This document shows positions 30,212 through 41,497 of a stretch of 64,000 nt of DNA, one piece after another. This DNA comes from Fomitopsis serialis (lineage: Eukaryota > Basidiomycota > Agaricomycetes > Polyporales > Fomitopsidaceae). A program made the translations under genes and the position numbers. The DNA lies in NCBI RefSeq assembly GCF_022376445.1, contig NW_025955055.1:1-64000 (forward strand), given 5' to 3'. Position 1 is the first letter of the stretch. Each line of letters begins with the position of its first letter. The notes under the pieces are model-generated. The model ran no database searches and was not told the DNA's origin. It worked only from the letters and a program-made list of their open reading frames with translations.

Positions 30212-33200
30212 TCTTGCACTTTACCATACTCACTGTGCTTGGCGCAAGTGCCCGATTTGCGGGCCTCACTAGTCATTCACTGCACTCTTTGCATCTGGAA
30301 TAAAAGCCTCAAACACATACTGCTTGAATCCCTGAATCTCGACATCATATTCAAAAACATTACACCATACCTCGAACTAATCCTTCAATTGAGCTCAGGC
30401 CCGAGCGCACATTTCGGCGCTTAAGTCGACTTGTGGCCAGCCAGGATGTGACTCGCTCCAAACTCGCTCCTCGTCTCTGCGCTCACCACCCCTGCTGCCA
30501 TTCCATTTGGTCACCTCGGCTGCTACACACTCATTTGCCCTCGCTGCACGGCTTCCATCTCCCTTATTCCACGTTGTGATCTCGCCTTGATGTTGCCACC
30601 TCACCAATGACTGGGATTCACCCTCAATCTCACTACACAAGACGTGCACTGCCCGACGACTCGCCCCGCACGTTTTGCAATCCGGATGCCCGTCAAAACG
30701 CGCAACATCTGCATCAGGCGAGTGGAATCCACCAATCAAGAATGGCAAGGGTGAAGGTGGCCAATGAAGAAGCGCGAGAGAGGGCATGGAGCTCAGCTCA
30801 GGACCGCGAGAGAAGGAACATGGTGCGTGTATTGGCCATCCTCCTGTGATGCCATGCTGACTCGTACATATGCTCAGACGTCCGCTCGCATGAATGCACC
30901 CCCTCCCTCAGCCATTTCCACTACCCCGTGTGAAGTTGCTGGCGTTGATGACTGAGTCGATACCCATGTCGGTGTCCTCGTTGCGGCGACACAATCTCCT
31001 GAGGCTAGTTGCAAGATGCATGCTTCGGCTATGCCAGGTGACCGCATTTGCAGCTCGCCAAGGGAGGCTGTGTCCTGCTATAAGGACACTGGCATTGCTA
31101 TGTCTGGCACCAACATAGGACTGCCGTGAATGGCCATGAAAACAATGCCGCGGTGGTGGGAGAAGCCAGGCACCGTAAGTACCCGCCTCCCTCAAATTCT
31201 GGATGTTTGGGCCCCTCGCCTAGTATGCTTGCCACATCGTGTACCCTTGTTCTCCGACCTCGCCTCCGCCGCCCGTTCACAAGTGCGCACCAATAATTTG
31301 CCCCTGCAGACCCGTGTTGATGTCTGCGTTGGGGATTGGCCCGGGTGACACATCCGCGGTCTGCAGGCATGTATCATCGCACGTTGTGAGCGGGCAGCAC
31401 CAGTTCAGCCTTCCTCTACTTTTGCTCAGTGTCCTCCGAGTCGTTGTGGGAACACCTTGGCTGATTCCTCCTAAATTATAGGTCATATATGTCCCATTCA
31501 AATTCATCACCTCGTGAGAAGGACAGAGCCCCCGCCTTGTCGCCCTGCTATCCTTTCATGTTGTTCGATGCTCAGTCCAGCCTCGACCCTCATGGGCCAG
31601 ACTTTCCGGTGTGCGCCCTCTCCTTGTTGCCCGCCTGTTGCCTTGCCCCTCCACGTACCCCTTGCGCCCCCCCTGCAAGCCCACAGCGAGCTACCTGGAG
31701 ATGAGTGACCAAAATACGGGCAGCCTCCCCCTCTGCGCCCCGGGGACTGACTCTTCCACTTCGGACGACACCCACCAGCTGCATCAACTGAGCCCGCAAC
31801 CACCAGCCTGCCGCCCTCAGCCTGCCACCTGGTGACACCATGTGCCGGACGATCAGCCTTTTGCGCGGTGAGCCCTCAGGTGATCTTGGTGGGCTCTTCC
31901 ACCCCGTGGCGTGCCAGCATCTGCTCGTTGTGCGCCACCATCTCACTCTGGGAGTCCTTCGCTGCCTTGCCGGCACACAGCGCCTGCGCCAAGACATGCC
32001 AGGACTGCTGATCACGCCTCTGAGCTCGCATCGGCGCTCCAGCACCATCGAGCACGGGCTGCTACCAGACACCCAAGCGCGGTGGCTCTTCAAGCAGATC
32101 AGCTCCGGTTTTGACTGCTCCCTCCTTCTCAACATTGTCCACCGTGGCCTCGAATGCAAGAATGTGGAGTTGCCGCAGATCAGAACGTGAACATCGCCCA
32201 CTGTGGGCTCTCGAATGAGGTCTACACCGGTGGCTACCTCTCATCTGATGAGGCTGCAGTTGCCCTCGCTGTGTCATACCCTTCGTGCCCGGGAACCAGC
32301 AACTTATCCACTCCTGCGCTGCCTGCGCTGACCCCGAAACGACCTGCCCATGCTCTGGTCTTGACCTCAAACCCTTTAACCCTGCCGACAAGGGCACGGT
32401 GATCACCTACCGTGCCGAGTCGACTGGCGACCTCCAGCGTGTTCCCAAGTGTATCAACGGCATTATTGTCGAGCTTGGCGTGCGCAAGGAGGCTGATGAG
32501 CACGAGAACAAGGTTGACACTGACATTGAGGGGTCCGCTGCGCATGGTCTACGTGGTCTCGCCACTTCCGCCGGCATGGCGGGCAGTGACTTCGAGTGTG
32601 AGGGTAACAGCGAGTCGACCTCCTCGACCTCCTTCCCATCTGCAACCCTCCTCGTACCAACCAAAAGCACGCGCCGCTCAACAAGATGGCTCTTGGCGCG
32701 ACCAGCATTGCCGATGCCTTCCCCAAGCACAAGTATGATGTCACCAAGTGTCTCTCACTTGGTCCGAGTTGTTATGAGTGGTGACGTCCCGGTGATGCCT
32801 GTCCACACTGACCTTAGTTTAGCCACCGAGCACGCTGCTGATGATGCGACATGCCCGTTGCGCCGCGAGCACTGTCTTGGCGCAACCCGGTCTTTCTTTC
32901 ATTGTGCACGCCATCCGAGGATCACGTGTCGTGCACAATTACTCCAACTCAATATATGTCTGTGTCGCGGCCATGTACCACCTTATCTACACTCATGTTC
33001 ACGTACTATCGTGCCCGAATGTTGCATGCCACCCTGAGTCCCTGTTTGGACTAATGTACAGAGTAATCAGGAGACCTGAGACTGCGCCGCGGCAGTACAT
33101 CCCCTGGCATGAGTGAGCATCCACTATGGCTCACAGCATAACGTATATCAAGCCAGTGAGTCGATCAACAAGTACTTAGTGAGGTGTGACAACAGCATTT

Positions 33201-33911
33201 GGGCGGTGTTTACGAACTATTCGCACCGGTTTGGAGGCTGTTTACATGGGAGGTCGCGCCAGACCGATTTGGCGCCGATTTGCACCACATTCGCGCAGGG
33301 GGGGTTTCCTGATGTACCTTGCGGTACTTGGTGTAGTGATCGTTGCCGTAAGCCGTGACCAGTCCACATTGGTCTTCAAGGTGCTGCCAGTGGGCGCGAC
33401 ATGCAGGTGGCATGTAGTGTCCCGACAGTCGCCATCCGGGCTTGGGTGCAGCCTGTCGCACATCTACCTTTGTAGATGCTTCAGTCGACTGCTTGCGATC
33501 CACAGGATCTGGCCTGCCCATTTCTTTGTCAAGGCTCGTTTCAGTGTCACCCAGCAGTGGCACTGTAATGGGAGAAGGTGGGTGGACAAGTACCTCACGG
33601 TACTCACCCTTGTCAGTCAGACTATCGTGTCAAATCTGCAGCACCCTCTGCGTGCTGATCCGGTGGATATGCAAGTACCCTGAGGTACTTGCATTCCTCC
33701 TTAGGAGGATGTTCAGCTGTACCTGCATCGAAGGTAGAGCTTGATAGCGGTGCGGCACCAGACGTGGAGAGGTGGGACGTGTCGGTATTGTGTGTATGCA
33801 CTCCGGACGCACCGCTGTGCGTGGCCACAGACACGACTGCTATGTCGTTCTGTGGTGTGAATGGACCACTGTCCCTTACGACGACCCTCAGGGTGGTTGC
33901 AATTGGCGCGG
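30212..33911. other. Decayed sequence, no recognised gene
   Basis: GC-moderate DNA with scattered frames (plus 31840-32190, 116 codons; plus 32285-33037, 250 codons) that I cannot assign. The second contains a Cys-rich start (CAACADPETTCPCSG), but nothing diagnostic. A perfect 11-bp stem with a 4-nt loop lies at 33669-33694. Several GTAAGT and TTGCAG sites suggest old introns, so this may be one or more rotted genes or elements. Confidence 0.35.
33669..33694. repeat. Short perfect hairpin
   Basis: ATGCAAGTACC-CTGA-GGTACTTGCAT: 11-bp stem and tetraloop. AAGTACC-like words recur upstream (33170, 33325 and 33590). Confidence 0.7.
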
Positions 33912-34440
33912 GACAGTCTGCCTGGCAGCTCACTGTGGTAAGTGCTCACATATTGTAGACCACTTGTAGCCTCAGCCAGTAACAAATCATAGTATACATA
34001 GTATGCTCGTCTGATAGCCCTTCATTCAGAGAGTATACAGGAATTTTACTGAGTGCATACAGTGGCTGGTTAGGCCAGGAAATGCAAAACAAAAAAATGC
34101 ACATGTGCCTCTGAAGATTCAAAGTACCTGTGTATGAGTCAGATATGTTCTATATGTACACTGTGATAGATATGTGTGGTTTAGACAGTGTGTACAGCTC
34201 AGCAGCTTCTGTAATACAGGTAACACGGGCTATGATGGGTAATCTGGCCATCCTGTCCCATATTGTGACTCATGGACACCATGTAATCATCATCACAGCT
34301 CAAAGCAATCATACACTTGTCTTTGATGTATCTGTATATTTCATATATTCTCTGCATTTTTCTGAGCCCTATATGCCCCTGTCTGTGGATGATTCCTCTT
34401 TGGGAAGGTCACATACTGGATCCATATGGTAACTATGAAT
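33912..34440 (+). mobile_element. Helitron fragment, A/D-type internal 5' region
   Basis: Matches copy A about 19775-20340 and the same part of copy D (CTGGCAGCTCAC...GTGCTCACA; CAGCCAGTAACAAATCATAG; AAAAAAATGCACATGTGCC). It lacks both ends of the family. Confidence 0.75.
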
Positions 34441-34954
34441 CCACTGCTGGCTTTCAACCACCTCACTCGCACCCAGCTGAAGCCGCAGGAGCTCTGCTGC
34501 TTTGTTTGACTTCTACTATGCCTCTCGACTCTCCTGCACCCTCACCATTTGTTGCACCCTTGCTGCCTGCCCACGCAACCTCACCTTGTCCTCGCACCTG
34601 GCCCCTCACCTGCTCTTGCACCCTTGCGAAGTTGCCTGCTGCGTGCAATGCTCATGCGCAGTCAGCTGCGGCATCGAGTCTGCCTGCAGTGGTCTGGGGC
34701 ATTGCTCTGCCCCCCCCCCCCGGGGCGAGTGACAACCTCGCACTGCAGCTGACCCTCGCCAATGTGCTGCACCCAACAGCCGCACGGCTGCCTGGAGTCA
34801 CACCCCCATCTTGGTGCTCCCAGAGTGCGCCGGTTGACCTCGCAGCTCCTTCACCCTCGCCCTCTACCTAGTACTGCTACTTGGCAGTGCAAATTGCTCC
34901 CACCAGCTTGCCTTCTGCCGCACAAAAATCTTGCAATGGCTTGAGAACTAGCGC

Positions 34955-35325
34955 TGCCAGCTGCTCAGGACTACACGTCCCTCATGCTCCCATCAAAGTC
35001 CATCCTCACTGGCAGCATCCGTGCGGGGGTCATGGTGAGTCGCAGAACTGCCCATTCATCCCTATCAGTATCTAATCCCACAAAACAGTGCTCCTTCGGC
35101 TTTGGTCAAGTAGGCAGCACCTGCCTGATCGTCAATCCGCGCTACCTGCTTGGCACCCTTGAGCTGTCTGCCTACATGAACTACAAGGCGAGGCACCAGG
35201 CTGGCAGACAAGGCGATGGGCAAGACAGCAATCAGCAACTCGCTCATGCGCAAGATGGTTGGCCCGCCGTTCACAAAGGAGGTCGAGGCGAGTATGATGC
35301 TGAACCCGCTCGCGCGCACGCTGCG
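34955..35325 (+). pseudogene. Fragment of fungal fatty acid synthase subunit alpha (end of ketosynthase domain)
   Basis: Reads LPSKSILTGSIRAGVM, a 54-bp intron (35035-35088, GTGAGT...ACACAG-type end), then SFGFGQVGSTCLIVNPRYLL and ELSAYMNYKAR, and after a one-base frame change near 35195 ISNSLMRKM...PPFTKEVEASMMLNPLAR. This order matches the region of yeast-type FAS2 just before the phosphopantetheine transferase part (PSRSIQ..., SFGFGQ, HPRYL, LNPxAR). Full FAS-alpha proteins are about 1900 residues, so this is a small piece of about 110. The intron is retained, so it arose from genomic DNA, not from an mRNA copy. It follows a Helitron fragment, which makes rolling-circle gene capture a possible but unproven origin. 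The region 34441-34954 before it is not recognised. Confidence 0.75.
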
Positions 35326-35548
35326 ACTGGTAGCTGCACGTTCTTGTAGCTGGTGGTGGAGGCTCCTGTCACATTCCGTGCCATCAAGACCATCTCCGAA
35401 CTCTAGTTCTGTTCTCTCTGTCTCCGTTTCTCCAAACTCTGGTTTGATTGTATTCACTTAGCCTATCTTCTCCCGCATTACAATTAGCGTACCACATGGT
35501 CTCTATCTTGCACGGACAATTAGCTTATTGTATTCGCTCCTGTTACTA

Positions 35549-35971
35549 ACATCTCTGGTCTTCCGTTATTGTTCTCTGTATTCCTTCCTCCATCTTATTG
35601 TCTTCCATTCACAATTAGACTTGCTGTATATAAGGACAAACTGTAGCACCGTTGTACTGCAGTTCAAATATCTCGTTTAACCAATCTGAATTCCTTTCCT
35701 CCAAACTCCTGTCTGAACTCCGGCCTTCCGTCCGACCTCTGTCTAGCTTCTCTCTTTCTCTCTCTCGCTCTCGTCTTCTCCTCCTTCTCCCTCCGACTCT
35801 ATCTCTGGACTCCTCATAGTCCACTTCTGTCCAAGTCCAAATAGAGGACCTCATCGAGTTCTCCCAAGGGTGTTGTCGATAGCTTCGCCAAGTCCTCACT
35901 CCACTGCGCTCCAAAACTCCGGACTTTGTAGCTCCAGCCTCAGACTTCGTCTTGAGTGCACGGTCGTAACA
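35549..35971 (+). repeat. Possible solo or 5' LTR
   Basis: TGTTACTAACATC (35549) to GGTCGTAACA (35971), with a TATA box TGTATATAAGG (35628-35638) and pyrimidine-rich DNA after it, as in many fungal LTRs. There is no partner copy in the window. Confidence 0.35.
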
Positions 35972-36002
35972 GTATATTCGAACTGACTCTTCAGACCTCG
36001 AT

Positions 36003-36194
36003 ATGACTGATGATTTCTGCGGGTTCTCCACTGGACGTATCCACATTCCGTTGGTCAACAACCCCACTCCAAGCATGCCCACCCAGGCTGTGCCAGTGAC
36101 ACCTACCGTTCGAGGCACAACAGCAATACTTCCACCGGATACTGTTACATCAGGAAAAAACACCCGTGTCCCCAAGTGGTTGTGGAGACAATAA
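36003..36194 (+). CDS. Short ORF after the possible LTR, unknown
   Basis: 63 codons starting 32 nt after the putative LTR end: Pro/Thr-rich (TPTVRGTTAILPPDTVTSG) and ending KWLWRQ-stop. Position suggests the start of a truncated Gag-like frame. No family recognised. Confidence 0.3.
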   Translation: MTDDFCGFSTGRIHIPLVNNPTPSMPTQAVPVTPTVRGTTAILPPDTVTSGKNTRVPKWLWRQ

Positions 36195-38550
36195 AACAGG
36201 TTGTATAGTGATTTGGCCAGCTCTCGAGCTGTGATAGGCGCTGTTGTCTGGGCAAGACAAGTCCTTCGATTTCAAGTGTGTTGTATTTGACCTGTCGGAT
36301 CTCAAAGACATTGTGAATTCCCCAAATCCCTTGGAGAGCTCGCTCAATCAAACCTAGTGCATTGCATGGGTATGGATAACCCATGTGGGTCATGGGTATG
36401 GGTATGCATGGGTATGGGTATGGGTAGCCAAAATCTGACCCATGTACCCATGCAACCCATGGACTTCTGTGGTAATAATTCTGTGGTAAAATTTGGCAAC
36501 TGTTGATTAGATAGTCTGTGCTATGTTTCTCTCACAGTTCAACAGCTATATGGTGATCCTGAAGCTTGCTTCAAAGTACTTTGCAATAGCAGTATGGGAA
36601 AGTTGACAAGTGTTCCCTTTCCGTAATGTCAGCCTTCAAGATACAGTTGGTACTTGCTAGAATTGCATTATATATTTGAGTCCATTTTCAAACATTCAAT
36701 AATGTTCAACTTATGATTATGAGGATGATTCAGCAAGGCCAACCTGCAGGAATATAAGGAGTGTCAACTTGCTCATGGAAGACACACTTTTGCTCCACAT
36801 ACCATCTATCTTGACCCACAACTAACAACTACAGTACTCTATACATTGTAGTTAGACCAATGCACTGTTCTTTCTAACCTAACTCTCTCCTTGTCCATCT
36901 CATCTACCTATCTAGCTCTCCTGACCCAAGCAATACCCTGAGTGACTGGAACCAAGTTTGTGCAAGACCTGCCTATGCCACATCCTGTCTTCTTATAAGT
37001 AACCAGAAGACAGATTTTGTCATTTATTGTTATGCTCCAACCAATGATACACAGACTATTGAGGTTGTCCTATTGACAACAACAAGTGCATTACAGTGTA
37101 TGTACCATTATGCTCAATTAAATGCAGTGCCATGTGCTTGGTAGCCCAGTGCAGCTGAGATACTATACTGGCACAAAATATTATCATACTGAATCTTACC
37201 ATGCAATTGTCCATGCTGGACAGCCAGTAATACTGTATACTTAATTTCTTGCTAGGTACATGTGACAGGGCCACTCTAGAATTTTGAAAAATCAGTATGA
37301 ATACTGGTCATGGACCCCTTGAGGTGAGCCTAGACCTGCAGTTCCAGCACTACATTTAGCATAGATGCCTTGTTAGTTAATTTTCTAAATCGAGGATTTC
37401 AGCAGAGTGACCAGTGGCCACAGTTACATGCAGGTGGCAGGCCATTGAATACAGTAGGTCTATGATCATGCTTTTTATAAGACATCATGCTCCTTATTGT
37501 GTCACTTATCACCTGGCAATGTATTAACTAGGCTTGAATGAAAGTAATTGCATAATGGGCTGGTCACATTCATCCCCTGGCCCCACTTATCATATATTAG
37601 TGGAAGCCTGTGACATAAGACAGGATTCAGTGATGATGATCAAGAAATAAATTCAAATAATTCTAATATGATCCTCTTCTCAGGGGCTAGTCTGACAGAC
37701 ATTATCATATTCATGACACAATGCAACATCTTGTCTGTGTTTCAGTTCAATTTTTGTATACCCTGAGATACATTTGTTCTGCTCAATGTTGACCATTGTA
37801 ATCCCACTACATCTGGGTGATCCAATATGATGAGCTTTAGAGGGTTCTGCCCATGGGATCACTATACATTTTGTGTTGTGATGTGTAAGACTTATTTGTG
37901 TATACAGCCTTGCTATTCCCCAAATGTTGTGGTTGTCCCACCTGAATATCCATATATGTTGGAAATATAGGTACAGTAACTGCCCTCATGTAAGTGACTC
38001 CCATCTAAGCAATGTGTCCTGGCTTGCAAAAGTGGAAGCTCCAACAATGTTGTGATTGACCATGCAGTCAGTGAAACTCACCTGGCCAGTATGATACCGA
38101 CAAACACATCCCATACCATGCAAAATTATGAGTACCATGAACTGCACATAGATCTACCCATGATAGTACCCATACCCAAGGGTACCCATGATACCCATGC
38201 AAAACCCATACCCATGGCATGGGTATGCAACCCATGTGGGTATGGGTATGGGTATGCCCTCAGACACCCATGGGTACACCCACGCTATGCACTAATCAAA
38301 CCAGGTATGTACTCTCGAGAGCTCTCAGCTAGGTGTCACTCACTCTAGAATCACTTTTTATGATCATTACTTTTGTATGCCAAACCTGGCAGCCCAGCAG
38401 TCATTATAGATGACCTGTTTCAAGCTTGTTGGTCGCATCAATGATTCTATTGATCATTGTAGTACATGCACAGCACATACAAATGCCTACACCTAATAAT
38501 ACAACACCTAGATAATACTAACGAGACGGTAGAGATGAGCAGTGAGATGT
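36195..38550. other. AT-rich, CpG-poor DNA without genes; GGGTAT repeats
   Basis: No frame longer than about 98 codons and no domain recognised. 36364-36465 is a cluster of CATGGGTATGGGTA words, and 38160-38294 is the CpG-depleted copy of the 17515 repeat. The rest looks like heavily mutated repeat DNA. Confidence 0.5.
38160..38294 (+). repeat. Dispersed ACCCATACCC/GGGTATGGGTA repeat, CpG-depleted copy
   Basis: Aligns to 17515-17633 through shared landmarks (TGCAAAACCC, GGTACACCC, TGCACTA). CG dinucleotides of that copy appear here as CA or TG. Confidence 0.6.
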
Positions 38551-38698
38551 GAGTGAGCTACAGGTACCAGGTCAGATGGCTAACAAAGCTCGGGTATCCT
38601 ACCATACAGAACAGATCAACTAACTCGGCACAGTGTCAATCCCACATGGAAGTGATATTGCGAGGCTGCGACCACTCACCTTATGTCCCAACGACCTC

Positions 38699-39465
38699 TT
38701 ACTTGGTCTTGGAGCTGCTCGCGACTGGAGGGAGGGGATACAATACTTGAGCAGCCTGTGACTGTACACCCGAGACAGTGGACACCGGTGCCTTCTTCTT
38801 GCCCCATCGGCCGAGAACTGCCTGCATGTCAATACCATCATTGACTTCCTGGGTGCTGCCCTTGTCCCTCTGGCTCTTGTCATGGGCAATGCCAGCAAAT
38901 GCGCTACACGACTTGTCAACAGATTGTGTCCGATGCAATGTAAGTAACCTACATGATGTTCGACACCATAGTGTTGTTCATTGACTTCACGAGCTCGGAA
39001 ATACCTTCGTTTCACATTCTGCTGTTCGCATCCAAGTGTTTACGCAACCTGTCTATGCCGGCTTTCAAGTGATCATGCCTGCAAGACAAAGATTATTAGC
39101 AATTGTGCGCAGGACATGGTATCACTTACTCCGTGGCATAAGTCTTCTCGTCGAAGTTGATGGTGGTATTGCCTGCCAATGCTTCATGGAAGGCAACTAA
39201 GATCTGTCAATGTGTCAGGTTATCCGATACCCATGCAGAAGCCCAGCTACTCACTGCGCTGCAGGTCAGAGCGATCATATTGCTTGACGGCAGCTTGACG
39301 TTGATGTTGAAGCGAGACCGGTTCTCGTGGCAAAGGGCTTCTGGGTGCTGCCCTAGCCACCACTGCCGCGCCATGATCTCTGCAATCATGACACTGTGGA
39401 AAGGCGTGTCAAGCTCGGGCTCATCCCACAGCTTATGTGTGGCAGTTAGCAGAGTAGGTTAAGCA
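38699..39465 (-). pseudogene. DUF6532-like gene, truncated at its 5' side
   Basis: Minus-strand exons joined by two 51-bp introns (39204-39254 and 39079-39129, both GT...AG) read KLWDEPELDTPFHSVMIAEIM, LPSSNMIALTCSA, ILVAFHEALAGNTTINFDEKTYATE and HDHLKAGIDRLRKHLDANS. That pattern (target residues, helices rich in A, then LxxIxxxN near the end) resembles the DUF6532 domain of basidiomycete proteins of unknown function. A TGA follows ANSRM, and a further frame (38938-38702) gives a Gln/Ser-rich tail ending SSSKTK. The upstream part of the gene is missing where Helitron copy D ends (39482). The function is unknown. The family call is from memory of its general pattern and is moderate only. Confidence 0.4.
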
Positions 39466-39481
39466 CTACGAAGCATGGATA

Positions 39482-41497
39482 CTTGCTGGGGAGAGGGCCA
39501 TGACTGGCAGTACGATCCCTCCGGTGCTGTAGCACTTTTTTACAAGTTAGGCAACCTTGACATAGAGACCTATTGTCATATGTCTGTTCCCTGCACTGCA
39601 CAGTTGCAAGCCACCACTTGCAGTCAGGATACCTTCATCAGTGCAATTCTGTCCTGTCTCTTTGCCATTTTTGAACCAGATATGACCATTTGTTGATATT
39701 ATCCTTGCTGTGAAGTGGAATCCACCAAAGTAAATCACCCCACACAGTTGGTAAGAGGTGTTACCTAAGGCAGTGTTAATGTCCACCTTTTTCTCTAGCC
39801 TAGTGCAATCTGCCCTGTATACATTAAATGCAATAAAGTTGGGTGCTGTTGTAAGAACTTCTTCATGGATCATAGTTGCATTACAAAAGCGGCATCTAGT
39901 TCCAAGTTTGTGCTTCTGGGTGGCTTTGACCCAATGAGAAGTTGTCCGTGTTGTCACATGGCGCCCCCGCGCAATCCTGGAATCCCACAATGCAGCATCC
40001 AATGTCCATAGCTTGGTTGAAGAAGTGGTCACATGTTGGGAGACATGGCATGAGGAGCATCGGTCTGTCTCATTGCAGTAGTCCATATCATGAGAAAGCA
40101 TCTGCTTGCACAGAGCATACAGATCAGACCCTGCAGGAGCTACCATGGGGAATGAGTTTGCATCATCATTGTGCAGCATCTCATGCATTCTGTCCCTGAC
40201 ACTGTTGAGGTTGGTTTTGTTTTGGTGGACCTGCTGCAACATGTCTGTGAAAGCTGAGAGATATTTGTTTTGATGAGCTATATGCTGCTGCCAGTACATG
40301 TTCTGTTCTTGGTAAACACAATGCAAAATTCCCAGCAGACTGTCAAATGCACAGCTATATGTTTCTTCATTCCAGTCAAAACAGAGTGGCATATTGCTAT
40401 TATTTGCCAGTGGTTGTGCTCTCTTTGCTGGCCTGTCATTACTATCTTTATGTGTCCCTTGTCCCAGGGCATGGGTTTGACATCAGATCAGATAGCATTC
40501 TCAATAACCTGGTAAGATGGTTGCTGTTGGCCCAGTGATATATAAGCCTGCTACTTCACTCTTGGAACTGCTCATGTACTGGACAACCCTATAAGATGGT
40601 AGTGTAAGTACACATTCAGGTATGTATCCCTAGATTGTGTCTGTGAGCAAGACAAAGCCAGCAGTGGATGCATAATTACCATATGGAGTATGTGACCTTC
40701 CCAAAGAGGAATCATACACAAACAGGGGCATGTAGGGCTCAGAGAAATGCAGAAAATCTATGAAATATACAGACACATCAAAGACAAGTGTATGATTGCC
40801 TTGAGCTGCAATGGTTACCATTACATTGTATGCAAGAGCCATAATATGGCAAAAGATGCTCAGATTACCCATTATAGTCCTTGTTACCTGTATTATTGAA
40901 GCTACTGAGTAGTCCACAGTGTCTGAACTACACATATACATTGCAGTGTACATATAGACCATATTTGAGTCATAAACAAGCAGATTGAATCTGCAGAGGC
41001 ACATGTGCATTTTTTTGCTTTGCATTTCCTGGCCTAGCCAGCCACTGTATGCACTCAGTAAAATCCCTGTATACTCTCTGCATGAAGGGCTATCAGATGA
41101 GTATACTATGTATACTATGATTTGTTACTGGCTGAGACTACAAGTGGTCTACAATATGTGAGCACTTACCACAGTGAGCTGCCAGGCAGACAGTCACGTG
41201 ACAGTTTTACCAGTTTCCTTATTGGGGGAACTGCTACGGTGTTTCATGGCCCTCATATCCATAACAGAGCGCTTAGCCACTGCATTTGTTTGTATCTGTT
41301 GGTCCAAGTCGCGTCGTCTGGGAGTCTGAAATTTCAGACTCAGATAAGCAACCCATACTAACAGTTACTTATCTCTGCTTATCGGGGTGGCTGCAAGTCA
41401 CGTGCACTGTGGGAACAAACTGCCATTCCGGAGGAATTGCTAAGGCGTTTCATGGTGGTCCATCATAAGAACAATACCTTCATACCTCAGGGATCGC
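39482..41497 (-). mobile_element. Chimeric or deleted Helitron, copy D (about 2.0 kb)
   Basis: The minus strand starts GCGATCCCTGAGG (41497) and ends CCCCAGCAAG (39482). The first kilobase (41497 to about 40480) matches the 5' kilobase of copies A and B. The rest (about 40475 to 39482) matches the autonomous Helitron from about 13622 to 14609, including coding sequence and 3' end. The join is near 40480. It lies between a DUF6532-like gene and a TET/JBP-like gene. Confidence 0.85.
39547..40475 (-). pseudogene. C-terminal ubiquitin-hydrolase-like domain of the Helitron protein, copy in D
   Basis: 281 codons from MPLCFDWNEETYSCAFDS to LYVKVA-stop, almost identical to the end of the autonomous protein (13699-14544). 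The Cys box, both Cys pairs and the His box are kept. W-F-N-D-G of the autonomous copy is W-F-K-N-G here, so the acidic residue after the His box is lost. Coding similarity continues upstream to about 40475, in the charged linker. No Rep or helicase part is present. Confidence 0.85.
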
